The notes: generated from the letters alone by a model not told the origin. Counted from the stretch's first letter, positions 53,713 to 61,854 are shown. The stretch is 64,000 nt of DNA from Amycolatopsis iheyensis (GCF_024703995.1 NZ_JAMXQV010000003.1:310001-374000); one strand, 5' to 3'. Translations and numbers: made by a program.

Positions 53713-54912
53713 TCAGGCGAAGAGGTCTGTCATGCGGCCGTTGTGGCCGGGGAGCACCTGGCCCGCGTCCGCGCCCAGGACGTCCTCCAGCAGCGTCGCG
53801 TAGATGTCGCGGAAGTCGGTGGTGAGCTTCAGATCTCCGTCGTCGAGGTCGGTCAGGCTGGGCTCCGCGCCGTGGAAACCGCCCTTGACCTTCGGGCCGA
53901 GCACGAAGACCGGGCCCGCCGTGCCGTGGTCGGTGCCCTGGCTCGCGTTCGCCGTCACGCGCCGGCCGAACTCCGAGTAGACCAGCACCGTGGCCTGCTT
54001 GCCGCGGTCGGTCTTCGCCAGCCGCTGGGCGAACGGGGTCAGCGCGCCGTCCAGCTCGGTCAGCAGCCGCTGCTGGGTGCCGCGTTCGTCGGCGTGCGTG
54101 TCGAAGCCGCCCAGCGACACCGAATACGCGCGCGTCGGCACGCCCGCCTCGATCAGCCCGGCGACGACGTCGAGCTGCGCCGCCAGCTCGCCCTTGGCCT
54201 TCTGCCCGTCCTTCGTGGACTTCCCGAACGTCTGCGCCGCCCGGTGCAGGTCGGTCACCGACCGCGCCGCGCGTGCCTGCCAGTACCCTTCGCCGGCCTG
54301 GGCGGCGCCGAGGCCGCCGAACGCCTGGCCCAGCGCGCCGTCCGGGAGCTTCAGCCCGCCCACGGGCAGCGAGGCCGCGGCGGTGCGCTCCCCGGCCAGC
54401 AGCGGCGGCAGCACCGGGTCGACCGACACCGCGCGCAGCGGGTCGTCGCCGGTCGCGTCCAGCCAGCGGCCGAGCCAGCCGGTCGGCACCGACGTCTCCG
54501 GCGACGCCGTCTGCCAGATCGCCATCGAGCGGAAGTGGCTGTGGTCCGGTTTCGGGTAGCCGACGCCGCGCAGCACCGCGAGCCGACCGCCGTCCCAGAG
54601 GCCCTTGAGGCCCTTCATGCCCGGGTTCAGCCCCAGCCCGTCACCGAGGTCGAGGACCTCTTCCGGTCGGTAGGCCAGCTCGGCCCGGGCGCTCTGGTAA
54701 GCCGGGTCGCTCGCCGGGACGACGGTGTTGAGGCCGTCGTTGCCGCCGTAGAGGGTGACGACCACGAGCACGCCCGCGTCCGGGTCGAGGGGGTCGATCT
54801 CCGCGGCCGACATGAGGTGGCCCCAGTCGACCTGCGTTGCGCCGGCGGCCAGTGCCGCGGCGGCCGTCACGCCGGTCGCGGTGAGGAACCTGCGACGGTT
54901 CACCTGCTGCAC
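53713..54912 (-). CDS. DUF1501 Tat-exported protein
   Basis: A 399-residue protein with a twin-arginine signal (NRRRFLTATG, then an Ala-rich core). The rest matches DUF1501: LYGGNDGLNTVVP, DHSHFRSMAIWQTA, SLGGFDTHADE and VLVYSEFGRRVTAN, motifs of an alkaline-phosphatase/sulfatase-like fold with probable metal ligands. Family members are almost always paired with DUF1800 proteins, as here. Function unknown. GTG 54912 starts 6 nt behind the DUF1800 stop; GTG 54903 is an alternative. Confidence 0.9.
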   Translation of the reverse strand: MQQVNRRRFLTATGVTAAAALAAGATQVDWGHLMSAAEIDPLDPDAGVLVVVTLYGGNDGLNTVVPASDPAYQSARAELAYRPEEVLDLGDGLGLNPGMKGLKGLWDGGRLAVLRGVGYPKPDHSHFRSMAIWQTASPETSVPTGWLGRWLDATGDDPLRAVSVDPVLPPLLAGERTAAASLPVGGLKLPDGALGQAFGGLGAAQAGEGYWQARAARSVTDLHRAAQTFGKSTKDGQKAKGELAAQLDVVAGLIEAGVPTRAYSVSLGGFDTHADERGTQQRLLTELDGALTPFAQRLAKTDRGKQATVLVYSEFGRRVTANASQGTDHGTAGPVFVLGPKVKGGFHGAEPSLTDLDDGDLKLTTDFRDIYATLLEDVLGADAGQVLPGHNGRMTDLFA

Positions 54913-54918
54913 TCTTCG

Positions 54919-56220
54919 TCACCCGCTCACTACGTATTCGGGGGCACAAGCGGCCACTGTGGACAGTTGCCGCGCGTTGCCGGCGACCCCGGCCAGCGCG
55001 GCACGCGTGCGGTCCGACCAGGCGTCGACGCCGAGCAGGTCGCCGATCGCGGCGACCTTGTCCCGCGCCTTCGTCACCGCGCCGAGGTCCGCGTGCGCGG
55101 CGACCAGCTGCGCCGCGTGCAGGCGCGCCACACCCGCCGACGTCGTCAGCCACGCGCCGCCGGCCGCCCAGCCCCCGACGCTGGGCGGCTGGAAGGGCAC
55201 CTGACCCATCCCGCGCAACGCGGCCGACAGCTGCGCGCGGGTCTTCTCGTCGAGCTTCCCCGGCCGCACGCCCAGGGCGCGCAGGAGCCCGGCCAGCCAT
55301 TCGACCGGCTGCTTGACCAGCGACGTCGCGCTGTCGTGGAACGCCGGTTCGTCGGTGATCGCGCGCAGCAGCGCCCGGATGTCGCGGCGGCTCCCGTAGG
55401 CGGCGACGAGCCGGTTGAGCGTGCCGGCCGGCGGCGGGGTCGAGGACACGAGCCGGAACCACACCCGCCCGGCCACGAACGGCGCCGATTCGGGCCGGCT
55501 CAGCACGAGGTCCACAAAGGACTGAGCAGCGAAGTCGCTTTCGGTGCCGAGGATCCGCTTGACGCCGTCGTCGTGCCGCTTGGCGACGAGCTGCGCGCCG
55601 GTGGTGCCCCGGTCGGCGGTCCAGCCGGTGAGCGCCCGGGCGGCCTCGCGGACGTCGTCTTCGGTGTAGTGGCCGACGCCGAGGGTGAACAGCTCCATGA
55701 ACTCGCGGGAGAGGTTCTCGTTCGGCTTGCCGGCCTTGTTCTTGTTCCCGTCGAGCCACAGCAGCATCGCCGGGTCGACGACCATCGCCCGGGCGAGGTC
55801 GGTGAAGCTGCCGAGCGCGTGGTCGCGCTGGGTCCGGTTCTGCGCGAGCATCAGCCGCGGGCTGCGCACCTTCTGCTCGCTGGTCGCGAAGTGGCCGTGC
55901 CAGAACCAGGTCAGCCGTTCGACGGACGCGAGGTCGGCGGCCGCCATCCGGTCCAGCCACCACCCGGCGGCCTGGGTCGCCTGGGCCTGCGTCTGCTTGC
56001 GGGCCTGCTGCTTGGCGGCCTGGTCGGCGTTCTTGCCTGGCTTGTCCGGCGGCGGGCCGGGATCGGGCATGGGGGTCGCGGCCGCGCCGGCGTCCGGGCC
56101 ACCGGCCAGCAGCCGGTCGCGGGTCTCGGCGAACCCGCGGTCGAGATCACCGGCCCGCGGCCCGAAGCCGAGGCGGTCGTGCAGCCGCCGGACCGCGGCT
56201 CGTTCGGAGAGCACCACCAT
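54919..56220 (-). CDS. DUF1800 protein
   Basis: A 433-residue helical protein matching DUF1800: RLHDRLGFGP near the start, RLTWFWHGHFATS, LSREFMELFTLGVGHYTEDDV and PPSVGGWAAGGAWL. It is the usual partner of the DUF1501 protein encoded directly downstream; the two are presumed to act together in the envelope, but no reaction is known. A Pro/Lys/Gln-rich stretch (about residues 50-85) is an insertion. ATG 56220 lacks a clear ribosome-binding site; the frame stays open further upstream but with non-coding-like composition. Confidence 0.88.
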   Translation of the reverse strand: MVVLSERAAVRRLHDRLGFGPRAGDLDRGFAETRDRLLAGGPDAGAAATPMPDPGPPPDKPGKNADQAAKQQARKQTQAQATQAAGWWLDRMAAADLASVERLTWFWHGHFATSEQKVRSPRLMLAQNRTQRDHALGSFTDLARAMVVDPAMLLWLDGNKNKAGKPNENLSREFMELFTLGVGHYTEDDVREAARALTGWTADRGTTGAQLVAKRHDDGVKRILGTESDFAAQSFVDLVLSRPESAPFVAGRVWFRLVSSTPPPAGTLNRLVAAYGSRRDIRALLRAITDEPAFHDSATSLVKQPVEWLAGLLRALGVRPGKLDEKTRAQLSAALRGMGQVPFQPPSVGGWAAGGAWLTTSAGVARLHAAQLVAAHADLGAVTKARDKVAAIGDLLGVDAWSDRTRAALAGVAGNARQLSTVAACAPEYVVSG

Positions 56221-56267
56221 ACGGGTGATGGTGCCCTGCTCAGGCGGGGTGAAGCGACCGGCAGGCG

Positions 56268-56508
56268 GGTTCCTTAAGCCGATCCACAGCTGGGCCGACG
56301 GCGGAGGCGGGCGCGGCGCAGGACCGGCGCGGAGCCTCGGCGGCCGGTCGGGCATCGCGGCCAGCTGCCGCCGGCTTACGCGCAGAGCCTGGTCCGAGGA
56401 GGGCCGGCGGCGGAACCAGACCCGGCGCGAAGCTCGGCGGCGGGTGGGGCGCCGGAGCGACCCGCCGCGGGCGCTCGGGCGAGCGGCTGACGGTTCCTCA
56501 AGCCGACC
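56268..56508. repeat. Imperfect direct repeat flanking the vanY-DUF1800 gap
   Basis: GGTTCCTTAAGCCGATC (56268-56284) and GGTTCCTCAAGCCGACC (56492-56508) match at 15 of 17 bases. The second copy includes the vanY stop codon; the first would give the same end with TAA. The 277-bp gap also contains loosely repeated GC-rich stretches and no credible gene. Confidence 0.45.
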
Positions 56509-56935
56509 GCATCCGCGGATCCTGCGACGGGTCGGCGTACATCGGCGGGCACCCACCCTCGGCCGCCTCCGGGCACAGCTCGAAGTGCCACGGCTCGTTC
56601 CGGTACACCCGGCACAGCCCGTACGCGGCGCCGTGCTCCGAAAGCCACGCCGCCGCGGCGGGCGGGCCGATGTCGACCGCCAGTCCGCGCACGTGGGCCG
56701 ACGTCTCCGGGGTGGCCACCCAGCGGGCCGCCGCCTCCTCCGAGCCGTACCTCGCCACCGCCTCGCGCCGCAGCCGGGCCTGGTGCTCGGGGGAGCGCCA
56801 GCCGCTGTTCACCACGAAGCCGACGTCCGCGGCCGCGCGGCGGAGGGCGGTCCGCAGGCCGGGGTCGAGGTTGGCCACCGCCGGGACGTCGTCGAACACC
56901 GTCACGGCGCCGAGCGCCGGTTCGCTGGAGGGCAT
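56498..56935 (-). CDS. vanY: Soluble D,D-carboxypeptidase, VanY type
   Basis: A 145-residue M15-family zinc peptidase that removes the last D-Ala from peptidoglycan precursors. The motifs are SGWRSPEHQ, then SAHVRGLAVDIG with zinc His and Asp, and EPWHFE with catalytic Glu and zinc His. It has no signal peptide or membrane anchor, unlike enterococcal VanY, so it should act on cytoplasmic precursors, as VanXY enzymes do. ATG 56935 is chosen because its leader matches that of vanH: both read CTGG.GG just before CATG, at the same distance from the shared promoter block. It is divergent from vanR. Confidence 0.87.
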   Translation of the reverse strand: MPSSEPALGAVTVFDDVPAVANLDPGLRTALRRAAADVGFVVNSGWRSPEHQARLRREAVARYGSEEAAARWVATPETSAHVRGLAVDIGPPAAAAWLSEHGAAYGLCRVYRNEPWHFELCPEAAEGGCPPMYADPSQDPRMRSA

Positions 56936-56956
56936 GCCTCCAGGAGAGGCCACGCC

Positions 56957-57000
56957 GTGTTGCCGGCCCGTATCCGGTTTTCGATAAGCCCGCGATAAGG
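56957..57000. promoter_or_regulatory. VanR box and promoter between vanY and vanR
   Basis: A 44-bp block closely resembling the one upstream of vanH. It contains CGATA direct repeats at 56982 and 56993 (11 bp apart), typical of OmpR-type regulators, and a shared GTGTTGCCG near the vanY end. Orientation relative to vanY equals that relative to vanH. vanR starts 22 bp beyond. Confidence 0.75.
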
Positions 57001-57021
57001 GCCGGTCCGTAGCATCGAAGC

Positions 57022-57696
57022 ATGCGTGTGCTGCTCGTCGAGGACGAACCGTACCTGGCCGAGGCCATCCGCGACGGGCTGCGGCTGGAGGCGATCGCGG
57101 CCGACATAGCCGGCGACGGCGACACCGCGCTCGAGCTCCTGGGCGTCAACTCCTACGAGCTCGCCGTCCTCGACCGCGACATCCCCGGCCCGTCCGGCGA
57201 CGAGGTCGCGCAGCGGATCGTCGCCTCCGGCAGTGGCATCCCGATCCTCATGCTCACCGCCGCCGACCGGCTCGACGACAAGGTCACCGGGTTCGAGCTC
57301 GGCGCCGACGACTACCTCACCAAGCCGTTCGAGCTGCAGGAGCTGGTGGTCCGGCTGCGGGCGCTGGATCGCCGCCGCGCGCACCACCGGCCGCCGGTGC
57401 GGGAGCTCGCCGGGCTGCGGGTGGACCCGTTCCGCCGCGAGGTCTACCGCGACGGCCGGTACGTCGCGCTGACCCGCAAGCAGTTCGCGGTGCTGGAGGT
57501 GCTCGTCGCGGCCGAAGGCGGTGTCGTCAGCGCCGAAGAGCTGCTCGAACGGGCCTGGGACGAGAACGCCGACCCGTTCACCAACGCCGTCCGCATCACC
57601 GTCTCGGCCCTGCGCAAGCGGCTCGGCGAACCCTGGCTGATCGCCACGGTCGCCGGCGTCGGCTACCGGATCGACACCGGCCACGACCGTGGGTAG
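57022..57696 (+). CDS. vanR: Response regulator VanR
   Basis: A 224-residue OmpR-type regulator. Acidic residues E7-D8, phospho-acceptor D51 in AVLDRDIPGPSGD (a VanR hallmark), and Lys in YLTKPF. The C-terminal winged helix has ALTRKQFAVLEVL and ITVSALRKRLG. TAGCAT (57010-57015) ends 6 nt before ATG 57022, suggesting a leaderless transcript; the VanR box overlaps the -35 area, so autoregulation is likely. It should activate vanHAX and vanY when VanS signals glycopeptide. It overlaps vanS by 8 nt. Confidence 0.95.
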   Translation: MRVLLVEDEPYLAEAIRDGLRLEAIAADIAGDGDTALELLGVNSYELAVLDRDIPGPSGDEVAQRIVASGSGIPILMLTAADRLDDKVTGFELGADDYLTKPFELQELVVRLRALDRRRAHHRPPVRELAGLRVDPFRREVYRDGRYVALTRKQFAVLEVLVAAEGGVVSAEELLERAWDENADPFTNAVRITVSALRKRLGEPWLIATVAGVGYRIDTGHDRG

Positions 57697-58756
57697 GCCG
57701 CCCGGGCTGAGCGTCCGCCTCAAGCTCACCCTGAGCTACGCCGGGTTCACCATGCTCGCGAGCGTCGTCCTGCTCGGGGCCATGTGGTTGTTCCTGCTGT
57801 ACTACCAGCGGCTGGGCCTGGAGACCATGCCGGTGGTGATCTCGCCGCCCGGGCGCGCCCTCATCCGCGCCTTCGTGCCGTCCGCGATCGCGGTGCTGGT
57901 CTTCATGCTGGTGTTCGGCCTGGCCGGGGGCTGGTTCCTGGCCGGGCGGATGCTCGCGCCGCTGACCCGGATCACCGACGCCACCCGCACCGCCGCGGCC
58001 GGGTCGCTCTCGCACCGCGTCCGCCTCCCCGGCCGCCGCGACGAGTTCCGCGAGCTCGCCGACGCCTTCGACACCATGCTCGAGCGGCTCGAATCCCACG
58101 TCGCCGCCCAGCGGCGGTTCGCGGCCAACGCCTCCCACGAGCTCCGCACCCCGCTGACGGTCACCCGCACGCTGCTCGACGTCGCCCGGCGCGACGGCGA
58201 AGCCGGCGAACTCGTCGAGCGCCTGCACGTCGTCAACACCCGGGCGATCGAGCTCACCGAGGCGCTGCTCGTGCTCAGCCGGGCCGGCCAGCGGGCCTTC
58301 ACCCGGGAGGACGTCGAGCTGTCGCTCATGGCGGAAGAAGCCGCCGAAACGCTCCTGCCGCTGGCGGAAAAACGCGGCGTCACCGTCGAGACCCTCGGCG
58401 ACCCGGCCCCGGCCGCGGGCTCACCGGCGCTCCTGCAGCAGCTGACGACGAACCTGGTGCACAACGCGATCGTCCACAACCTGCCCGCCGACGGCGCGGT
58501 GTGGGTCACGACCGCCGCCCAGCCGGGCACGGTCGAACTGACCGTCGAGAACACCGGCGAAAAGCTGACCCCGCACGAGGTTTCGACGCTGGCGGAACCG
58601 TTCCTGCGCGGCGCCGAACGCACCCGCTCCGGCCACGACGGCGTCGGGCTCGGCCTGGCGATCGTCGACAGCATCACCCAGGCCCACGACGGCACCGTGA
58701 CCCTCGTCCCGCGGGCCGAGGGCGGCCTCCTGGTCACGGTGCGCCTGCCGCGGTGA
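57689..58756 (+). CDS. vanS: Glycopeptide sensor kinase VanS
   Basis: A 355-residue membrane kinase. TM1 (about 16-37) and TM2 (about 65-88) enclose a short extracytoplasmic loop with PVVISPPGRAL. HAMP follows, then FAANASHELRTPLT with the phospho-His, NLVHNAIVHN (N box), and a G2 box GVGLGLAIVDS. The short loop resembles streptomycete VanS, which responds to vancomycin-type drugs. GTG 57689 overlaps the vanR stop. Its 3-prime end overlaps the convergent GNAT gene by 23 nt. Confidence 0.93.
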   Translation: MGRPPGLSVRLKLTLSYAGFTMLASVVLLGAMWLFLLYYQRLGLETMPVVISPPGRALIRAFVPSAIAVLVFMLVFGLAGGWFLAGRMLAPLTRITDATRTAAAGSLSHRVRLPGRRDEFRELADAFDTMLERLESHVAAQRRFAANASHELRTPLTVTRTLLDVARRDGEAGELVERLHVVNTRAIELTEALLVLSRAGQRAFTREDVELSLMAEEAAETLLPLAEKRGVTVETLGDPAPAAGSPALLQQLTTNLVHNAIVHNLPADGAVWVTTAAQPGTVELTVENTGEKLTPHEVSTLAEPFLRGAERTRSGHDGVGLGLAIVDSITQAHDGTVTLVPRAEGGLLVTVRLPR

Positions 58757-59201
58757 AGTCCTTGCGGTAAGTGTGCGAAGTGGACATTCGCCGGTACCCG
58801 ATCCCTTCGTAGAACGGGTGGGACTCGGGCCGCGCGACGTTCGACCGGACCACGACCGTGCGCAGCCCGAGCTCCGCGGCCCACCGCTCGGCCGCCCGCA
58901 CCAGCGCGTGGCCGACACCGGCGCGGCGGGCCGTCGCGGCCACCACCAGGCCCGTGATCTCGGCGCGCTCGTCCTGGTGCAGCATGACCGACCGCCGTTC
59001 GACGCCGACGTAGCCGGCGATGCCGGTGGCGGTGGCCGCGACCAGGACCCGCTGGGTGGCCGAAGCCAGGACGACCGCGAGGCGGCCGGTCACCGTGTCG
59101 ACGTCGGCCGGGTAGCCGAGCTGGGTCAGCAGGCCGGTGAGGCGCGCGGCATCCGCGAGCCGCACCGGCCGGATCTCGTGGTCAGCCGATGGGGAAGTCA
59201 A
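58734..59201 (-). CDS. GNAT acetyltransferase, fourth gene of the vanHAX operon
   Basis: A 155-residue GNAT with IRPVRLADAARL at the start and the acetyl-CoA loop VAATARRAGVGHALV. ESHPFYEGIGY is the usual end motif. It starts with TTG 59201 inside vanX (20-nt overlap), so it is translationally coupled to the resistance genes and should be induced with them. Its substrate is unknown: a peptidoglycan precursor, a D-amino acid or the drug itself are all conceivable. I do not recall a GNAT as a standard member of vanHAX operons. Confidence 0.85.
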   Translation of the reverse strand: MTSPSADHEIRPVRLADAARLTGLLTQLGYPADVDTVTGRLAVVLASATQRVLVAATATGIAGYVGVERRSVMLHQDERAEITGLVVAATARRAGVGHALVRAAERWAAELGLRTVVVRSNVARPESHPFYEGIGYRRMSTSHTYRKDFTAAGAP

Positions 59202-59790
59202 AGTACGTGTCCGGGTAGGGTTCGTCGGTCAGCGTGTAGTGCCACCACTCGCAGTCGTACCGGCGGAAGCCGCTGGCCTCCATGATGGACCGCAGGTGCC
59301 GCCGGTTGCGTGCCTCGTCCTCGGTGATCCCGCTCGCGTCGTGGTGGGAGATCGCGTCCATCAGGTCGTGGTCGCCGCCCATCGGGGCGAGCTCGGCGGT
59401 GTCGAGGTGGTAGAGCGTCAGGTCGACCGTGCTGCCGCGGCTGTGCCCGGACTTCGCGGCCACGTAACCCTTTTCGAACATCTCGGCCCGGTCGATCTTC
59501 GGGTAGTGCCGCGGTTTCGTGCGGCCGTCCTCCGGGCGCTTCGCCCAGCGCAGGAAGCAGTCCACGGCACGTTGCGGCCGGTAGCCGTCCCACAGCAGCA
59601 ACCCGAAACCGCGGGACTCGGCCTCTTCCTGGGCGCTCGCCAGAGCCACGCCCAGTGCCCGCGTGCCGACGACCCGGTTGGCCAGGTACCCGTCCACCGG
59701 CTTGCCGGTGAAGTTGTCCCACGTCGCGTACTTGGCGTCCCAGCGGATCCCGGGCGCGAACTCGTCCACGAACACGAAGCCGTCCTTCAC
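59182..59790 (-). CDS. vanX: D-Ala-D-Ala dipeptidase VanX
   Basis: A 202-residue zinc dipeptidase that destroys D-Ala-D-Ala so that only D-Ala-D-Lac enters the cell wall. All known residues fall at the VanX numbers: R71 in GYRP, H116 and D123 in SGHSRGSTVD, E181 and H184 in EWWHY. The length equals that of enterococcal VanX. GTG 59790 overlaps the vanA stop by 4 nt. Cytoplasmic. Confidence 0.96.
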   Translation of the reverse strand: MKDGFVFVDEFAPGIRWDAKYATWDNFTGKPVDGYLANRVVGTRALGVALASAQEEAESRGFGLLLWDGYRPQRAVDCFLRWAKRPEDGRTKPRHYPKIDRAEMFEKGYVAAKSGHSRGSTVDLTLYHLDTAELAPMGGDHDLMDAISHHDASGITEDEARNRRHLRSIMEASGFRRYDCEWWHYTLTDEPYPDTYFDFPIG

Positions 59791-60824
59791 CGGGACTTTC
59801 CCGTCAGGGCCAGCGATACCATGCGGTCGAGCACCTCGCCGAGCGGGATCCCCGCCGCGGCCATCATCCTCGGGTAGCGGCTGTAGGAGGTCATCCCGGG
59901 CAGGGTGTTGACCTCGTTGAGCACCACGGTCCCGTCACCGGTCAGGAACATGTCCACACGCGACAGTCCACGGCAGCCGAGCGCACGGTAGACGGCCTTC
60001 GCCGTCTCGAGCACGAGTGCGCGCGACTCCGCCGGGATGTCCGCCGGGACGACGAACGTCGAGTTCTCGGAGCCGCTTTCGGGGTTGGCTTCCTGGTGGA
60101 TCTTGAAGAAGCCGTGGGTGAGCGCGACCCGGTCCGGCTCGCCCGCGACCAGGTCCGGATCGTTCCCCAGCAGGGAAACCCCGATCTCCTGACCGGCGAC
60201 CGCCGCTTCGATCAGCACCTTCGCGTCGTACTTCCGCGCGGTCTCCACCGCCTCGGCCAGCTCTTCGCCGCTCGTCACCTTGCTGACGCCGAAGGAGGAC
60301 CCCGAGCGGGCCGGCTTGACGAACACGGGATAGGTGAGCTCGCCGGGATCGACCTGCTCGTCCGCCGGCACGGTCCGGAAGTCCGGCGTCGCGATCCCCG
60401 CGGCGCGGACGACGAGGTAGGTGAGGGACTTGTCCATGCACAGCGCGGAGCCGGCGACGTCACAGCCGGCGTAGGGCACGCCGGCGAGCTCCAATAAACC
60501 CTGCATCGCGCCGTCCTCACCGAGCCGGCCGTGCAGCAGCGGCAGGACGACGTCGAGCCGGACCGCCCGGTACCCGCCCGGTTCCAGGACGAGCAGCCCG
60601 TGGACCTCGCGGTCCGGCGACAGCACGACCGGGCGGCCTTCGCTTTCCCAGCCCGGGCCGGGGCCGTCGCAGAGCTTCCACGCGCCGTCTTGGGTGATGC
60701 CGATCCAGAACGGCTCGTACTTCTCGGTGTCGAGGTGGTTCGCGACCTCGCGCGCCGACTTGACGGAGACGGGATGCTCTTCGGTGGCGCCGCCGAAGAT
60801 GATCCCGACCTTGACCTTATCCAT
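59787..60824 (-). CDS. vanA: D-Ala-D-Lac ligase, VanA type
   Basis: A 345-residue ATP-grasp ligase. FGGATEEHPVS holds Glu at about 15-16, KPARSGSSFGVSKV binds ATP, and the omega loop FKIHQEANPESGSEN contains His243, equivalent to the VanA His that selects lactate over alanine. RVDMFL and NEVNTLPG bind metal. D-Ala-D-Lac ending precursors have low affinity for vancomycin and teicoplanin. ATG 60824 overlaps the vanH stop by 8 nt. The loop clearly separates it from housekeeping Ddl and from VanC/VanE D-Ser ligases. Confidence 0.96.
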   Translation of the reverse strand: MDKVKVGIIFGGATEEHPVSVKSAREVANHLDTEKYEPFWIGITQDGAWKLCDGPGPGWESEGRPVVLSPDREVHGLLVLEPGGYRAVRLDVVLPLLHGRLGEDGAMQGLLELAGVPYAGCDVAGSALCMDKSLTYLVVRAAGIATPDFRTVPADEQVDPGELTYPVFVKPARSGSSFGVSKVTSGEELAEAVETARKYDAKVLIEAAVAGQEIGVSLLGNDPDLVAGEPDRVALTHGFFKIHQEANPESGSENSTFVVPADIPAESRALVLETAKAVYRALGCRGLSRVDMFLTGDGTVVLNEVNTLPGMTSYSRYPRMMAAAGIPLGEVLDRMVSLALTGKSR

Positions 60825-61788
60825 GCTGTTCCCCGCTTTCGAAGCTCAGGCAGTTGACGAGACAGTTTTCGACCGTGTCGCTCAGGGCGTGGTCGGTGTA
60901 GTAGGCCGTGTGCGGGCTGATCAGCACGTTCGGCAGCTTCTGCAGCCGCGCCAGGGCTTCGCTCTCGGGGAAGCCCTGGTGCTCGGCGTAGAAGATCCCC
61001 TCCTCGCCTTCGAGGACGTCCAGCGCCGCACCGCCCAGCCGGCCGCTTTCCAGCGCCTCGACCAGGGCTTCGGTGTCCAGGAGCGGGCCGCGGCCGGTGT
61101 TGATCACGACCGCGCCCGGCTTCAGCCGCGCGATGCGGGCCCGGTCGAGGAGGTGGTGGGTGTCCGCGGTCAGCGGCGTGTGGAGCGTGACGACGTCGCT
61201 CAGCAGCAGGAGCTCGTCGAGCGAGGTGTAGTCGGCGGAGTTGCGCGGGCGGATGTCGTGGGCCAGCACGCGGCAGCCGAAGCCCCGCAGCCGGTCCAGC
61301 ACCGCGACGCCGATGCGCCCGGTCCCGATGACCCCGACGGTCAGGTCGCGCAGCTCCCGCCCCCGCACGTCGTTCAGCCGGTAGTCGTGCACGTCCGCGC
61401 GGCGGAGCAGCGTTTTGACGTCCCGCGCCACCATCAGCATCAGCATCACGGTGTAGTCGGCGACGCTGTCCGGTGAATAGGCGACGTTCCCGACGGTGAT
61501 GCCGACGCTGTTCGCGTAGCCGACGTCGAGGTGGTTGAAGCCGATGCTGCGCGTGGAGATGTACCGCACGCCGGCCTGGGCGAGTGCGCGCAGGGTGGCG
61601 TTGGTGATCGCGTGCTTGTGCGCCACGCTGATGCAGCGGTTTCCGCGCGCCAGCTCGACGTTGGCCTCGGAAACCGCGGCCTCGGTGAGGGTCGGCACGA
61701 CGCCGCAGCGTGGCGCCAGCTCGAGGAACAACGCGGCCTCGTCCGGCGCGCAGCCGTAGATCGTGATGCCCAGAGCCGTGTCGGTCAT
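60817..61788 (-). CDS. vanH: D-lactate dehydrogenase VanH
   Basis: A 323-residue D-2-hydroxyacid dehydrogenase that reduces pyruvate to D-lactate for VanA. NAD site VGVIGTGRIG, catalytic Arg in NTGRGPLLD, Glu in DVLEGEEG and His in SPHTAYYT are all present. First gene of vanH-vanA-vanX-GNAT. ATG 61788 is preceded by CTGGCGGGC and, further up, by the VanR-type block at 61811-61854. Confidence 0.95.
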   Translation of the reverse strand: MTDTALGITIYGCAPDEAALFLELAPRCGVVPTLTEAAVSEANVELARGNRCISVAHKHAITNATLRALAQAGVRYISTRSIGFNHLDVGYANSVGITVGNVAYSPDSVADYTVMLMLMVARDVKTLLRRADVHDYRLNDVRGRELRDLTVGVIGTGRIGVAVLDRLRGFGCRVLAHDIRPRNSADYTSLDELLLLSDVVTLHTPLTADTHHLLDRARIARLKPGAVVINTGRGPLLDTEALVEALESGRLGGAALDVLEGEEGIFYAEHQGFPESEALARLQKLPNVLISPHTAYYTDHALSDTVENCLVNCLSFESGEQHG

Positions 61789-61810
61789 GCCCGCCAGTCA
61801 AGGCGAAGCG

Positions 61811-61854
61811 GTGTTGCCGTCCCGTATGCGTTTTCCGATACGCGGGCGATACAC
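61811..61854. promoter_or_regulatory. VanR box and promoter of vanHAX
   Basis: Shares GTGTTGCCG, CCCGTAT and two CGATA repeats (61836 and 61847, 11 bp apart) with the vanY/vanR block, in the same orientation relative to the minus-strand gene. The terminator of the arabinofuranosidase gene begins at its last base. Confidence 0.78.

Noticed and set aside
55200..56600. Longer DUF1800 protein starting upstream of 56220
   Set aside because: The added residues are Arg/Pro-rich and overlap the vanY gene end; the family starts near MVVLSERAAVRRL.
56498..61788. Part of a glycopeptide biosynthetic cluster
   Set aside because: No NRPS, P450, halogenase or glycosyltransferase gene lies in the window. 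vanHAX alone does not show production.
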